From assembly GCF_015330125.1 (NCBI RefSeq), contig NZ_JADDXR010000002.1, positions 186,001 through 250,000 on the forward strand: DNA of 64,000 nt, in the 5' to 3' direction. Position 1 is the first letter of the stretch, and each line of letters starts with the position of its first letter. Shown here one piece after another: positions 43,806-52,252 of the stretch. The DNA comes from Zobellia nedashkovskayae. Lineage in GTDB: Bacteria > Bacteroidota > Bacteroidia > Flavobacteriales > Flavobacteriaceae. The translations under genes were made by a program, and so were the position numbers. The notes beneath the pieces were generated by a model. It saw only the letters and a program-made list of their open reading frames with translations, was not told the origin of the DNA and did not search any database.

Positions 43806-44753
43806 TTAAATCAGGCCTCTACCTATTTTGTTAAGCTTACCTTCTTTTTTGTATTCTTTCACAAGATTATCCAAAATACCGTTGATAAAGATGCTACTTT
43901 TTGGAGTAGAATACTCTTTGGCTATCTCCAAAAATTCATTGATAGTCACTTTTTCTGGTATAGACGGAAAGTTCAAAAGTTCGCAAATTGCCATCTTTAA
44001 TAGAATAGCATCCATATCTGCAATACGGTCTTTATCCCAATTAGGAGTTTTACCTTCTATTTCCTTGGTAAGCTCTCCATCTTTCAACAACGTTTTTCTA
44101 AGTAGATTCTTTGCGAACTCCATATCTTCTTTATCCTTGATCAAACGAGGTAAGAAGAAAGAGGTAGATTGATCGCTCTTAATCTTTTTGAACATTTTTA
44201 AGATATAGGTATTTACAATAGGAATATCATCTACCCATGTAAGGTTGCTGTCTTCAAAATAGTCGTAAATTTTTTCATCGGGAGCAATAATATCTTTAAA
44301 CAAAGTAATAACAAACTCTTTGTCTTCTGCGTAAGTGCTGCCTTTAACAGACATATATTTTAGATATGCCTCACTTGTAACCATGTTTTTGTAAATAATC
44401 TTTACATACTCTTCGTTCAAATACCAGTTATCTAACTTTCTTTTCTTAAGCTCAGCTATTAACGGTTCATTATGCACCATTTGAAGCAATAATTTGTTAT
44501 TGACAAATTTTGCCTGATCTGGTAAATTATCTGCCTCAGTAGCTAGATACTTTTTTGAAGAAATTCTTAATTGGTCCGACCCTCTTTTCTGAATCTCGAT
44601 AATTAAGCTCAGCATTAAAAGGTAAAGCGTATACATATTGTCTATGCTAAACCGTAGAAATTTTTCTTGTTTCTCTAAAGAATCGTCTTTAGATTGGGTA
44701 ATTGCATAAATACATTGCATTACTTTTACCCGTATATGTCTTCGTGTTAGCAT
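43806..44753 (-). CDS. nusB: Transcription antitermination factor NusB
   Basis: 315 residues from the ATG at 44753. NusB with NusE binds boxA RNA in rRNA leaders. MLTRRHIRVKVMQCIYA is the expected start; a longer frame to 44852 would add 33 residues of membrane-like sequence and contain the probable promoter, so it is rejected. The all-helical NusB domain is at the C-terminal half (about 160-300: WDKDRIADMDAILLKMAICE, FPSIPEKVTINEFLEIAKEY, FINGILDNLVKEYKKEGK). The flavobacterial protein is about twice the E. coli length because of an extra N-terminal helical region. First gene of the operon with DUF1573 and yajC. Confidence 0.95.
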   Translation of the reverse strand: MLTRRHIRVKVMQCIYAITQSKDDSLEKQEKFLRFSIDNMYTLYLLMLSLIIEIQKRGSDQLRISSKKYLATEADNLPDQAKFVNNKLLLQMVHNEPLIAELKKRKLDNWYLNEEYVKIIYKNMVTSEAYLKYMSVKGSTYAEDKEFVITLFKDIIAPDEKIYDYFEDSNLTWVDDIPIVNTYILKMFKKIKSDQSTSFFLPRLIKDKEDMEFAKNLLRKTLLKDGELTKEIEGKTPNWDKDRIADMDAILLKMAICELLNFPSIPEKVTINEFLEIAKEYSTPKSSIFINGILDNLVKEYKKEGKLNKIGRGLI

Positions 44754-44798
44754 TTTAAAGAACTTTTTTGGAATAGTATTGGTTTGACTTTCACGTGG

Positions 44799-44806
44799 CA
44801 AAAATA
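44799..44806 (-). promoter_or_regulatory. -7 promoter box for the nusB operon
   Basis: The minus strand reads TATTTTTG, 45 bp upstream of the chosen nusB start. No -33 at normal spacing. Confidence 0.45.
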
Positions 44807-44998
44807 AGAATAAACCCCAAAAGACTACTATACAAAACGATGAAACAATCATACCTTTTGATTACCTGAGAGAAACACAACCGCAAAACCCTGTTCTTAA
44901 GGTTATTGACGGTTAAAAAAAGATGAAAAATTACCATAAACTTAACTATCTGTCCTTCCTATATTTAATTTAAAGCAATTTGTAACCTACCAACATCT

Positions 44999-45043
44999 TA
45001 TGGTATTTATAACATATGGTTTATACCCAAACCATTATCTTTG
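44999..45043 (+). promoter_or_regulatory. Promoter with palindromic operator for the ABC exporter
   Basis: TATCTTTG (45036-45043) is a good -7 box, 33 bp before the ATG. Directly upstream is ATGGTTT-6-AAACCAT (45016-45035), perfect arms. TATGGTATTTATA (44999-45011) and TATGGTTTATA (45015-45025) are adjacent direct repeats. A repressor bound here would block the promoter. Confidence 0.5.
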
Positions 45044-45076
45044 GTCAATTAAATATAGCCTTAGTTTATACCCTTC

Positions 45077-46831
45077 ATGAAGGAACTTGCTCACCTAAAT
45101 AAGTACTTTAAAAAATATTGGTCCAAATTACTAGTTGGACTGTTCATAACCATCATTGCTCGTGTGCTACAATTGGTTATGCCTAGGTTCGTAAAAGAAT
45201 CGATCGTGGTTATCGAAAATTTCATGGACGGAAAGGTTGAGGAATCAGCCGCAAAAGGGCTCCTTCTAGAGTATATTTTAATTATTGTAGGAGCCGCCCT
45301 TTTATCAGGTTTCTTCACTTTTTTAATGCGTCAGACGATAATCAATGTTTCTAGGTATATAGAGTATGACCTTAAAAATGAAATTTTTGACCATTATCAG
45401 TTTTTGAGCCTAAACTTTTACAAGAAAAATAGGACTGGTGATCTCATGAACCGCATTAGTGAAGATGTTAACCAGGTGCGCATGTATTCCGGACCTGCCT
45501 TAATGTACGGCATCAACACTATAACTTTATTCGCCTGTATCATACCTATTATGTTTATGACGGCACCTAAACTGGCCGCCTACACATTAATACCTTTGCC
45601 TATTTTATCGGTTCTTATCTATTATATAAGCAAGATAATTCATGAACGCAGTACTATTGTTCAACAGTATCTTTCCACACTGTCTACCTTTACACAAGAG
45701 GTGTTTTCGGGTGTTTCTGTAATTAAGGCCTATGCTCTAGAACCCAGCATAAATAATGACTTAAGCACTTTGGCCATTGAGGGCAAGGAAAAAAGTATGG
45801 ATTTAGCCAAGGTAAATGCATGGTTTTTCCCCTTAATGGTACTTCTTATTGGTATCAGTAATATTTTTGTTATTTACATAGGTGGAAAGCAATACATAAA
45901 CGGAGAAATAGCCTCTTCAGGAGTTATTGCTGAATTTGTTCTCTATGTTAATATGCTTACTTGGCCAGTAGCCATTATTGGTTGGTTGACCTCTATTGTG
46001 CAACGCGCAGAAGCCTCACAAAAACGTATAAATGAATTCTTGAACGAGACTCCGGATATTAAGAATACTGTATTAGAAGAAACACCGATTAAAGGAAAAA
46101 TAGAATTCAAAAATGTAACCTTTACCTACGAGGATACAGAAATTACCGCTCTCAATAATATTTCATTTACCATTAATGAAGGAGAAACAGTAGCTATTCT
46201 TGGCAAAACCGGTTCAGGAAAATCCACCATATTAGATTTGATTGCACGTTTATACGATGTAACCTCTGGAGAAATATTGATAGATGACACGCCTATAAAA
46301 GAATTGAACATTACTAGTTTACGAAAAGCAATAGGAGCTGTACCACAGGATGCTTTCTTGTTCTCAGATTCTATTAAAAACAATATTAAGTTTGGCAAAG
46401 AAAATGCTTCTGATGAAGAAGTTATAGAAGCTGCCAAGAATGCCGTGGTACACGAAAATATAATAGAGTTTTCAAAAGGATATGATACTGTTTTAGGTGA
46501 GAGGGGAATTACGCTTAGCGGCGGACAAAAACAGCGCGTATCTATTGCGAGGGCATTATTGAAAAAACCAGAAGTATATCTTTTTGACGATTGTTTATCT
46601 GCTGTAGACACAGAAACGGAAGAAGACATTTTAAATAACCTGAAAAAAGCCTCTAAAAATCGTACTACACTTATAGTGAGTCACCGGGTATCATCTGCTA
46701 AAAATGCAGACAAAGTATTAGTTCTTTCCAATGGAAAACTTCTTCAAGAAGGCAACCACACTGATTTAAACAGTGTTGAAGGGTATTACAAAGATTTATA
46801 CTACACCCAACTGTCAGAAAAAGAAAACTAA
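45077..46831 (+). CDS. ABC exporter, MsbA/MdlB-like
   Basis: 584 residues, one half-transporter with fused domains. The membrane domain has six helices over about residues 1-310 (KLLVGLFITIIARVLQLVMP at the start; IGGKQYINGEIAS between later helices). The ABC domain follows: Walker A GKTGSGKST, Q-loop VPQDAFLFSDS, signature LSGGQKQR, Walker B YLFDDCLSAVDTE (Asp in place of the usual catalytic Glu), and H-loop SHRVSSA. It works as a homodimer or with a partner to export lipids, peptides or drugs. No partner gene is adjacent. The Asp for Glu at the catalytic site suggests a heterodimer with another half-transporter. Confidence 0.95.
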   Translation: MKELAHLNKYFKKYWSKLLVGLFITIIARVLQLVMPRFVKESIVVIENFMDGKVEESAAKGLLLEYILIIVGAALLSGFFTFLMRQTIINVSRYIEYDLKNEIFDHYQFLSLNFYKKNRTGDLMNRISEDVNQVRMYSGPALMYGINTITLFACIIPIMFMTAPKLAAYTLIPLPILSVLIYYISKIIHERSTIVQQYLSTLSTFTQEVFSGVSVIKAYALEPSINNDLSTLAIEGKEKSMDLAKVNAWFFPLMVLLIGISNIFVIYIGGKQYINGEIASSGVIAEFVLYVNMLTWPVAIIGWLTSIVQRAEASQKRINEFLNETPDIKNTVLEETPIKGKIEFKNVTFTYEDTEITALNNISFTINEGETVAILGKTGSGKSTILDLIARLYDVTSGEILIDDTPIKELNITSLRKAIGAVPQDAFLFSDSIKNNIKFGKENASDEEVIEAAKNAVVHENIIEFSKGYDTVLGERGITLSGGQKQRVSIARALLKKPEVYLFDDCLSAVDTETEEDILNNLKKASKNRTTLIVSHRVSSAKNADKVLVLSNGKLLQEGNHTDLNSVEGYYKDLYYTQLSEKEN

Positions 46832-46904
46832 AAAATTGTTGCCGTATTGGCTTTTTTTTTACATTTTTGAAAGATTAACAACTATTAACTACACTATAAA
46901 CGCG

Positions 46905-47285
46905 ATGAACGAAAAAGATTCAATGGACCAGGAGGAAATTCATTCCAAAGTTTTACGGGCGGGTAGACGCACGTATTTCTTTGATGTACGAAGTACGAAG
47001 GCAGGCGATTATTATTTAACCATCACAGAAAGTAAAAAATTCACTCATGATGATGGTTCTTTTCATTATAAGAAACACAAGATTTATTTATATAAAGAAG
47101 ATTTTGAGGCTTTCAAGGAAAATGTAGAAGAAATGATGAATTTCATTATTGAAGAAAAAGGCTCTGAAGTTATCTCTGAACGTCACCAAAAAGATTTCAA
47201 AAAAGAAGAGGAAGTAAATGTTACTGAAGAATTAAAATCTACAGAAACAGAAAGCTTTACCGATGTTAGTTTTGACGATATCTAA
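46905..47285 (+). CDS. PUR-family DNA/RNA-binding protein (DUF3276)
   Basis: 126 residues from the ATG at 46905; a longer frame from 46773 overlaps the exporter gene and is rejected. The PUR domain (LRAGRRTYFFDVRSTKAGDY, YLTITESKKF, HKIYLYKEDFEAFKENVEEM) covers about 15-90 and binds single-stranded nucleic acid in the homologues. The C-terminus is acidic. It follows the exporter by 73 bp and ends in a strong terminator; the functional link is unclear. Confidence 0.92.
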   Translation: MNEKDSMDQEEIHSKVLRAGRRTYFFDVRSTKAGDYYLTITESKKFTHDDGSFHYKKHKIYLYKEDFEAFKENVEEMMNFIIEEKGSEVISERHQKDFKKEEEVNVTEELKSTETESFTDVSFDDI

Positions 47286-47304
47286 AAGTTAGCACTACAA
47301 TATT

Positions 47305-47330
47305 AAAACGACCCTTTCGGGTCGTTTTTT
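47305..47330. terminator. Bidirectional terminator
   Basis: AAAACGACCC (47305-47314), 4-nt loop, GGGTCGTTTT plus extra T (47319-47330), with T on both strands. It separates the PUR-family gene from the convergent acyltransferase gene. Confidence 0.95.
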
Positions 47331-47361
47331 GTTTTAACAAGTTGGTACTACAATCAAAAAA

Positions 47362-48405
47362 TTACTTGGTTCGCACGTATAACCAATTATACAAAAACAA
47401 GAATACAATAGCTCCTAAACCTACAATTCCATTCCAGAACAAAGCTATTACCGTAAACAATAGCGCATAGTAGACCGGATAAGCCAACAGGGCAAACCCA
47501 AACCGCAGGGTTCCCATAAATTCTGGCTCCCAAACCTTGGGTCTAGCCCATTTACGCCACAAAATAAGTAAAGGAAAATTTAACAACGTAAAAACGGCAT
47601 TGCCCAAAATCCCAAAAAACCCCTTTTTCTTTTTGACAGGATTTACAGACTTTGAAGGGTCAATGCTCTCAATAACTTTATTGGTCTCAAAAGGATTCAG
47701 AAAATCAACATCTAAAGCATTTAATTGCCCTGAAATATTATCATATTGCTTCTCATCTGCAATGTGCGTAGTTAGTGTTTTAAGTCTGTCAGACACCATT
47801 CCCTTTACCCTATTCACCGAACCTTGAACATCGTTAACATCGTACATGGTATTTACCACAATACTTTTATCAAAATAAATAGCCATCCTATCCGGAAAAC
47901 CAGAATTGCTTTTGTAATTAAGTCCTACTGGAACAATATGAATCTCCGTATCTGGCAATCTTTCTACAGCATTAAATAAAATGCGGGTAAACCCTTTGCT
48001 TAAAGGTCTTACGCGACGCTTAATATTATGATTCGCTTCTGGGAACATAAGGATTGCGTGTCCATTTCCGAAAATTTCAGCACATTGATCAAATACAGCT
48101 TGGTTATTTTTCAAAGCTTCCCTACCATCTCTAATCCTATAAATGGGAATCATCCGCAGGTAGGCGAAAAACTTTTTTAGTGTAGGTTTTGTAAAAACAT
48201 CTGATCGTGTTAAAAAGAACGGTTTACGGTTGCAGTTTACCCCAATTAAAAGTACGTCTAACAGCGCACTTTGGTGATTGGGTAAAAAGAGTACAGGTTT
48301 GTCTTTTGGCACATTCTCTAGCCCTGAAACTTGAATTTTACCATAGTAAAAATACAATCCGGTCTTTATCCACTTTTTTAATAATCGGTAGCCTATATTT
48401 TTCAA
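47362..48405 (-). CDS. 1-acylglycerol-3-phosphate acyltransferase-like (PlsC family)
   Basis: 347 residues. The acyltransferase domain (about 30-210) shows NHQSALLD (NHx4D catalytic motif), RSDVFTKP, LMFPEANHNIKR and PVGLNYKS. The C-terminal 90 have about two to three hydrophobic segments, making it longer than standard PlsC; such extended forms are common in Bacteroidota. Acyl transfer to lysophospholipid or a related lipid at the inner membrane is likely. The start codon overlaps the end of the SBF-type gene by 4 bp, so the two are translationally coupled. Confidence 0.93.
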   Translation of the reverse strand: MKNIGYRLLKKWIKTGLYFYYGKIQVSGLENVPKDKPVLFLPNHQSALLDVLLIGVNCNRKPFFLTRSDVFTKPTLKKFFAYLRMIPIYRIRDGREALKNNQAVFDQCAEIFGNGHAILMFPEANHNIKRRVRPLSKGFTRILFNAVERLPDTEIHIVPVGLNYKSNSGFPDRMAIYFDKSIVVNTMYDVNDVQGSVNRVKGMVSDRLKTLTTHIADEKQYDNISGQLNALDVDFLNPFETNKVIESIDPSKSVNPVKKKKGFFGILGNAVFTLLNFPLLILWRKWARPKVWEPEFMGTLRFGFALLAYPVYYALLFTVIALFWNGIVGLGAIVFLFLYNWLYVRTK

Positions 48406-49322
48406 GTAAGTGTTTCTGTTTTAATTGGTTTATAACCCCAAAATGCAGCGAGCAAAAGACCTGAGACTAGATGCCAAATTCCCCAGAAAGCGGCCAACAG
48501 CGCCATACCGCCAAGGCCATCAAAAAAGGAAAAAATCAAAATTAAGCCTAGTCCTGAATTCTGAATGCCCGTTTCTATGGTTACCGAACGTATATTTCTT
48601 TTTGATAGCCCCATAAGTTTAGCAAACGAGAACCCCGTTAGAAAAGCCAAAATATTATGCAAAACCACAATCCAGAATACATACCATATGTAATCGTAAA
48701 ATACTGCTCGGTTATTATACAGCGCCAAAAATACCAATAGTATAAAAAAGACCAATGAAACTACTTTAAGAACTTTGCCTAATTTTTTTGCAAAGTTGGG
48801 CCTGAGATGATTTACCCAAATACCTAAAGCCAACGGCAACCCTAATAACAGCGAAACTAGTTGAATCATTTGCCATGGCGATAATGCTACTTTTGTCAAA
48901 ATCTGTTGCGTAGGTACATATAAATTACCCCAAAATTGAAGATTTAAAGGAGTCATTACAACCGCCAATAAAGTAGCGGCCGCTGTAAGACTAACAGACA
49001 AGGCAGTGTTGCCTCCCGCCAAATGAGATATAAAATTAGAAACATTACCTCCTGGGCAAGCTGCCACCATTATCATTCCCAAGGCAATACTAGGTATAGG
49101 ATTGATTATCAATACTAGAAGAAAAGTTAATAGCGGAAGTAAAATAAACTGACTAAAGAGACCTGTAAATATTGGCTTTGGTTTTTTAAGAAGTCCCTTA
49201 AAATCTGATATAGAAATTTCCAAAGCAATACCGAACATTACGAACGCTAGTGAAATATTCAATACCCATTGTGCTTGGGCGTCAAAATTAAGAGATACGT
49301 TATCTAGTAAGTTTTCGGTCAA
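48402..49322 (-). CDS. SBF-family (bile-acid:sodium symporter-like) transporter
   Basis: 306 residues with about nine hydrophobic segments. ACPGGNVSNFISHLAGGNTA and VTIETGIQNSGLGLILIFSF are the two conserved Na+/substrate motifs of the SBF/ASBT fold, which import organic anions with sodium. The substrate is not readable. It sits between the CsaA-type gene (4-bp gap) and the acyltransferase gene (4-bp overlap), so all three share a transcript; no single pathway ties them together. Confidence 0.93.
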   Translation of the reverse strand: MTENLLDNVSLNFDAQAQWVLNISLAFVMFGIALEISISDFKGLLKKPKPIFTGLFSQFILLPLLTFLLVLIINPIPSIALGMIMVAACPGGNVSNFISHLAGGNTALSVSLTAAATLLAVVMTPLNLQFWGNLYVPTQQILTKVALSPWQMIQLVSLLLGLPLALGIWVNHLRPNFAKKLGKVLKVVSLVFFILLVFLALYNNRAVFYDYIWYVFWIVVLHNILAFLTGFSFAKLMGLSKRNIRSVTIETGIQNSGLGLILIFSFFDGLGGMALLAAFWGIWHLVSGLLLAAFWGYKPIKTETLT

Positions 49323-49326
49323 TCAA

Positions 49327-49665
49327 TTACGATATTTTCAGTCCGTTGGCAACTGTAGCTTTCGGTTGTAAAAGCTCTACATCCTTGCCATTAACGGCGC
49401 CCAATATAAGACATTCACTCATGAAGTTTGCAATTTGCTTTTTAGGGAAATTTACTACGGCAACCACCTGAGTATCTAAAAGTTGTTTCTTAGTATATAG
49501 CGTAGTGACTTGTGCAGATGTTTTCTTTACTCCTATTTCTTCTCCAAAATCTATATGAAGTTGATATGCAGGATTCCGAGCCTCGGGAAAATCATCTACT
49601 TTAATAACCGTTCCGACCCGCATATCTATCTTTGCAAAGTCCTGCCAATTTATCGTATCGTCCAT
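49327..49665 (-). CDS. tRNA-binding-domain protein, CsaA-like
   Basis: 112 residues, the standard size of CsaA. The whole protein is one OB-fold tRNA-binding domain (DFAKIDMRVGTVIKVDDFPE, AYQLHIDFGEEIGVKKTSAQ, VAVVNFPKKQIANFMSECLI, GAVNGKDVELLQP). CsaA has been reported to bind tRNA and to have chaperone-like activity in protein export. First gene of the three-gene operon. Confidence 0.95.
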   Translation of the reverse strand: MDDTINWQDFAKIDMRVGTVIKVDDFPEARNPAYQLHIDFGEEIGVKKTSAQVTTLYTKKQLLDTQVVAVVNFPKKQIANFMSECLILGAVNGKDVELLQPKATVANGLKIS

Positions 49666-49768
49666 GTTATTATTTAGTATTTAAAGAAGATGAAGGTAAA
49701 AATAGATTATGGTTTTGCAAAGGCGCTCAAAATACTTTTTATAACTTTAAGTTTTAATTCAACTAAAA

Positions 49769-50326
49769 ATGTCAAGAACTCCTAGTAATATGCTTCCGTT
49801 AGGAACATTAGCCCCAGATTTTAATTTATTGAATACCCAGAACGGAGAGCAAGCATCTCTTACTAATCTGAAAGGCCAAAAAGGAACTGTTATAGCCTTT
49901 ATATGTAACCACTGCCCCTTTGTTAAGCATATTAACCAAGAATTTGCAAAATTGGCAAGAGATTATCAACCTAAAGAAATAGGTTTTGTTGCTATTTCCA
50001 GCAACGATGTTGAAAATTACCCACAAGATTCTCCGCATCTAATGAAACAAGTAGCCTTGGAAGAAGGTTATACTTTCCCTTATCTATATGATAAGACACA
50101 GCAAGTTGGTAAAGATTATGATGCTGCCTGCACACCTGATTTCTATTTATTTGGTGCTGATTTAAAATTAGTATACCGCGGTCAGTTAGATGATTCCCGA
50201 CCAGAAAATGGCATTCCCGTAACCGGAAAAGATTTAAGAAATGCCATTGACGCCTTACTTGAAAATAGGCCGATAAGTGAGCTACAAAAGCCTAGTATTG
50301 GTTGCAACATCAAATGGAAAAAGTAA
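49769..50326 (+). CDS. Thioredoxin/peroxiredoxin-like protein (CxxC)
   Basis: 185 residues, cytoplasmic (no signal). It has an AhpC/Prx-like fold with APDFNLLNTQNGE at the start and FICNHCPFVKHI, giving a Cys46-x-x-Cys49 pair; then SSNDVENYPQDSP and the conserved TPDFYLF (the cis-Pro region). Proteins of this CNHCP group are probably thiol oxidoreductases; their exact targets are unknown. It is divergent from the CsaA-type operon and alone on its strand. Confidence 0.92.
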   Translation: MSRTPSNMLPLGTLAPDFNLLNTQNGEQASLTNLKGQKGTVIAFICNHCPFVKHINQEFAKLARDYQPKEIGFVAISSNDVENYPQDSPHLMKQVALEEGYTFPYLYDKTQQVGKDYDAACTPDFYLFGADLKLVYRGQLDDSRPENGIPVTGKDLRNAIDALLENRPISELQKPSIGCNIKWKK

Positions 50327-50355
50327 CATTTCTTTTTTTTTTAACGTAGATAATA

Positions 50356-50898
50356 CTACCAGCCCTTTCTCTCGATTAAATTAAAAATTTGAGCAAAGTG
50401 ATGTCTTCCATGCCACGCATAAGTTCCTATATTCTCATCTAATGACACTTCCGTATTATTGTGAGGATGAATAAAAGTCTTTTTAAGTTGAAGACTAGAA
50501 AGTCCTTTTAATAAATAGACTAATTTACCATGAACCGCTTTTAAATGATCCAGTGATAATTGAATAGGTGCGGTCTTCGTATCAAAAAGTTCTGCCCAAG
50601 CCTTTTCATCATAGGCTTTTATAATTGGGTTATCCTCAGTAAGCGCCCATTTAAATCGTAAATAACTATTATGGTGACTATCTGCAATATGATGCACCGT
50701 TTGCCTTATTGTCCACCCACCAGGCCTGTAAGGGGTTTCTAGTTGTTCCTCTGTTAAATCCTTAACCATACCCTCCAGTTCTTCGGGAATCATTTCCAAA
50801 ATATGAATCCATTCCTGAATTTGGTCATGAGTTATCTGTTCTGGTTTTTCAAATTTTCCTATCGGGTATTTTAACTGCTCTAAATCTATTTTTTCCAT
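50356..50898 (-). CDS. DinB/YfiT-type metal-dependent hydrolase or bacillithiol transferase
   Basis: 180 residues. Four-helix DinB fold with the YfiT layout: YPIGKFEKPEQIT, PYRPGGWTIRQTVHHIADSH (first metal His), RFKWALTEDNP, and GTYAWHGRHHFAQI (two metal His). The YfiT/BstA group includes putative bacillithiol S-transferases and hydrolases binding Ni or Zn. Which activity applies is not certain. It converges on the preceding thioredoxin-like gene. Confidence 0.92.
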   Translation of the reverse strand: MEKIDLEQLKYPIGKFEKPEQITHDQIQEWIHILEMIPEELEGMVKDLTEEQLETPYRPGGWTIRQTVHHIADSHHNSYLRFKWALTEDNPIIKAYDEKAWAELFDTKTAPIQLSLDHLKAVHGKLVYLLKGLSSLQLKKTFIHPHNNTEVSLDENIGTYAWHGRHHFAQIFNLIERKGW

Positions 50899-51006
50899 GC
50901 ACTAAAAATAGGAAACTTTAATACATTTTTAACCATAAACCTAAGGTCGTCTTTCTATAATCTACTAATTTTATAGGATTAAGTTTCAAACCTAAAAACA
51001 TATATA

Positions 51007-51645
51007 ATGGCAACAATACGATTGGGCGATAAGGCCCCTAATTTTACAGCAGACAGTTCTATTGGAAAAATTAACCTTTATGACTATTTAGGAGATAGTT
51101 GGGGGATACTTTTTTCTCATCCTGCAGATTTCACCCCAGTTTGTACCACAGAGTTAGGTACAGCTGCACAATTTAAGGGCGAATTTGACAAACGCAATGT
51201 AAAAATGATAGCCTTAAGTGTAGATGGTGCCGCATCTCACCTTGAGTGGATAAAAGATATTAATGAGGTTCAAAAGACCAATGTAGAGTTTCCTATTATA
51301 GCAGATGAGGACAGGAAAGTTTCTGACTTGTATGATATGATTCATCCAAAAGCAGACAGTACGTTAACAGTCCGTTCCGTATTTATAATAGCACCAGATA
51401 GAACAGTAAAATTAATGCTGACTTACCCAGCTTCTACTGGTCGTAATTTTTATGAATTATTACGTGTTATAGACTCTTTGCAACTTACGGCTAATCACAA
51501 AGTAGCAACACCTGCCAACTGGAAAAATGGCGAAGATGTTGTTGTAAGTCCAGCAATTCCTACAGAAGAAGCAAAAAAAATGTTCACTAAAGGTGTTAAA
51601 GAGGTAAAACCTTATTTGCGCATGACACCAGACCCAACATTGTAA
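51007..51645 (+). CDS. 1-Cys peroxiredoxin (Prx6 type)
   Basis: 212 residues. The N-terminal AhpC/TSA domain has SHPADFTPVCTTELG with peroxidatic Cys46; no resolving Cys is apparent. The C-terminal domain (TYPASTGRNFYELLRVIDSL, PANWKNGEDVVV, KGVKEVKPYLRMTPDP) is that of Prx6. The protein reduces peroxides in the cytoplasm with an external thiol donor. Single gene with a stem-loop following. Confidence 0.96.
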   Translation: MATIRLGDKAPNFTADSSIGKINLYDYLGDSWGILFSHPADFTPVCTTELGTAAQFKGEFDKRNVKMIALSVDGAASHLEWIKDINEVQKTNVEFPIIADEDRKVSDLYDMIHPKADSTLTVRSVFIIAPDRTVKLMLTYPASTGRNFYELLRVIDSLQLTANHKVATPANWKNGEDVVVSPAIPTEEAKKMFTKGVKEVKPYLRMTPDPTL

Positions 51646-51665
51646 AATATTTCTAGATGATAATA

Positions 51666-51700
51666 AAGCTATCTGTAAATTAAAAATATAGATGGCTTTA
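51666..51700 (+). terminator. Possible terminator of the peroxiredoxin gene
   Basis: AAAGCTATCT pairs with AGATGGCTTT with one mismatch (or G-U), with no strong T-run. Confidence 0.5.
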
Positions 51701-51914
51701 TGATTTCTTTAATTCTTACAAAAAAATTACAAGAGCAGCTACTTACAAACTCATTGCTTTTGCCGTCGTTCAATTGAGTGTCTATTTTAAAATTCGTAAA
51801 AATCTCAGAAGAAAGCTGTTAGCCCATTTACAGGGTAGATGAAATATTTTACAAATAACGTTCAGTTAAAGTAAATATAACTTAGTTAAAATCATTGAAT
51901 TAATTTTTTATAGT

Positions 51915-51922
51915 TATATTTG
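51915..51922 (+). promoter_or_regulatory. -7 promoter box for the cold-shock gene
   Basis: TATATTTG, 31 bp before the ATG at 51953. ATTG at 51894-51897 is a -33 candidate with a short 17-nt spacer. Confidence 0.45.
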
Positions 51923-51952
51923 TGCCATAATTTAATTTAATTTTTTTGTATT

Positions 51953-52147
51953 ATGAGTAAAGGAACAGTAAAATTCTTCAATGATTCCAAAGGTTACGGT
52001 TTTATCACTGAAGATGGTTCAAGCGAAGATCACTTTGTACACATTTCTGGTTTAATCGATGAAATTCGTGAAGGTGACGTTGTAGAATTTGAGCTACAAC
52101 AAGGTAAAAAAGGATTGAACGCGGTAAATGTGAAAGTAGTTGACTAA
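51953..52147 (+). CDS. Cold-shock protein (CspA family)
   Basis: 64 residues, one cold-shock OB domain. RNP1 (KGYGFITEDG) and RNP2 (DHFVHISGL) are intact, and the SKGTVKFFNDSKG start is characteristic. Such proteins bind single-stranded RNA and DNA, melt RNA structure and can affect transcription and translation. The 5' leader is short (about 25 nt from the -7 box), unlike the long thermosensor leader of E. coli cspA. It is followed by a perfect terminator. Confidence 0.97.
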   Translation: MSKGTVKFFNDSKGYGFITEDGSSEDHFVHISGLIDEIREGDVVEFELQQGKKGLNAVNVKVVD

Positions 52148-52173
52148 GAAAGACGCATAAACTTTTTTTATAC

Positions 52174-52210
52174 AAAAGCCCTGTTACCAATGGTAACAGG
52201 GCTTTTTTTT
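52174..52210 (+). terminator. Terminator of the cold-shock gene
   Basis: AAAAGCCCTGTTACC, 3-nt loop, GGTAACAGGGCTTTT: a perfect 15-bp stem followed by an eight-T run. Confidence 0.98.
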
Positions 52211-52252
52211 ATTTCACATAAGTAAGTAGTGACAATCTTGTCGTATTTTTCA

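Larger units (their letters stand above)
44754..45076. other. Divergent intergenic region between nusB and the ABC exporter
   Basis: 323 bp without a gene. It holds the nusB -7 box (44799-44806), an exporter promoter with a palindrome and TATGGT repeats (44999-45043), and otherwise AT-rich sequence. Confidence 0.6.
51646..51952. other. Intergenic region before the cold-shock gene
   Basis: 307 bp. A hairpin (AAAGCTATCT with AGATGGCTTT, 51666-51700, one mismatch) lies just after the peroxiredoxin gene and may end its transcript. The cold-shock promoter is at the 3' end. Nothing else is supported; a 25-codon ORF at 51701 is probably chance. Confidence 0.6.

Noticed and set aside
43806..44852. 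Longer nusB frame with 33 extra residues
   Set aside because: The extension is hydrophobic, unlike NusB, and contains the likely promoter; MLTRRHIRVK is the expected start.
46773..47285. Longer frame for the PUR-family gene
   Set aside because: It overlaps the exporter gene and adds an unrelated segment; the ATG at 46905 begins the normal protein.
51701..51778. 25-codon plus-strand ORF before the cold-shock gene
   Set aside because: No promoter or terminator of its own and no hydrophobic or repeated pattern; probably chance.
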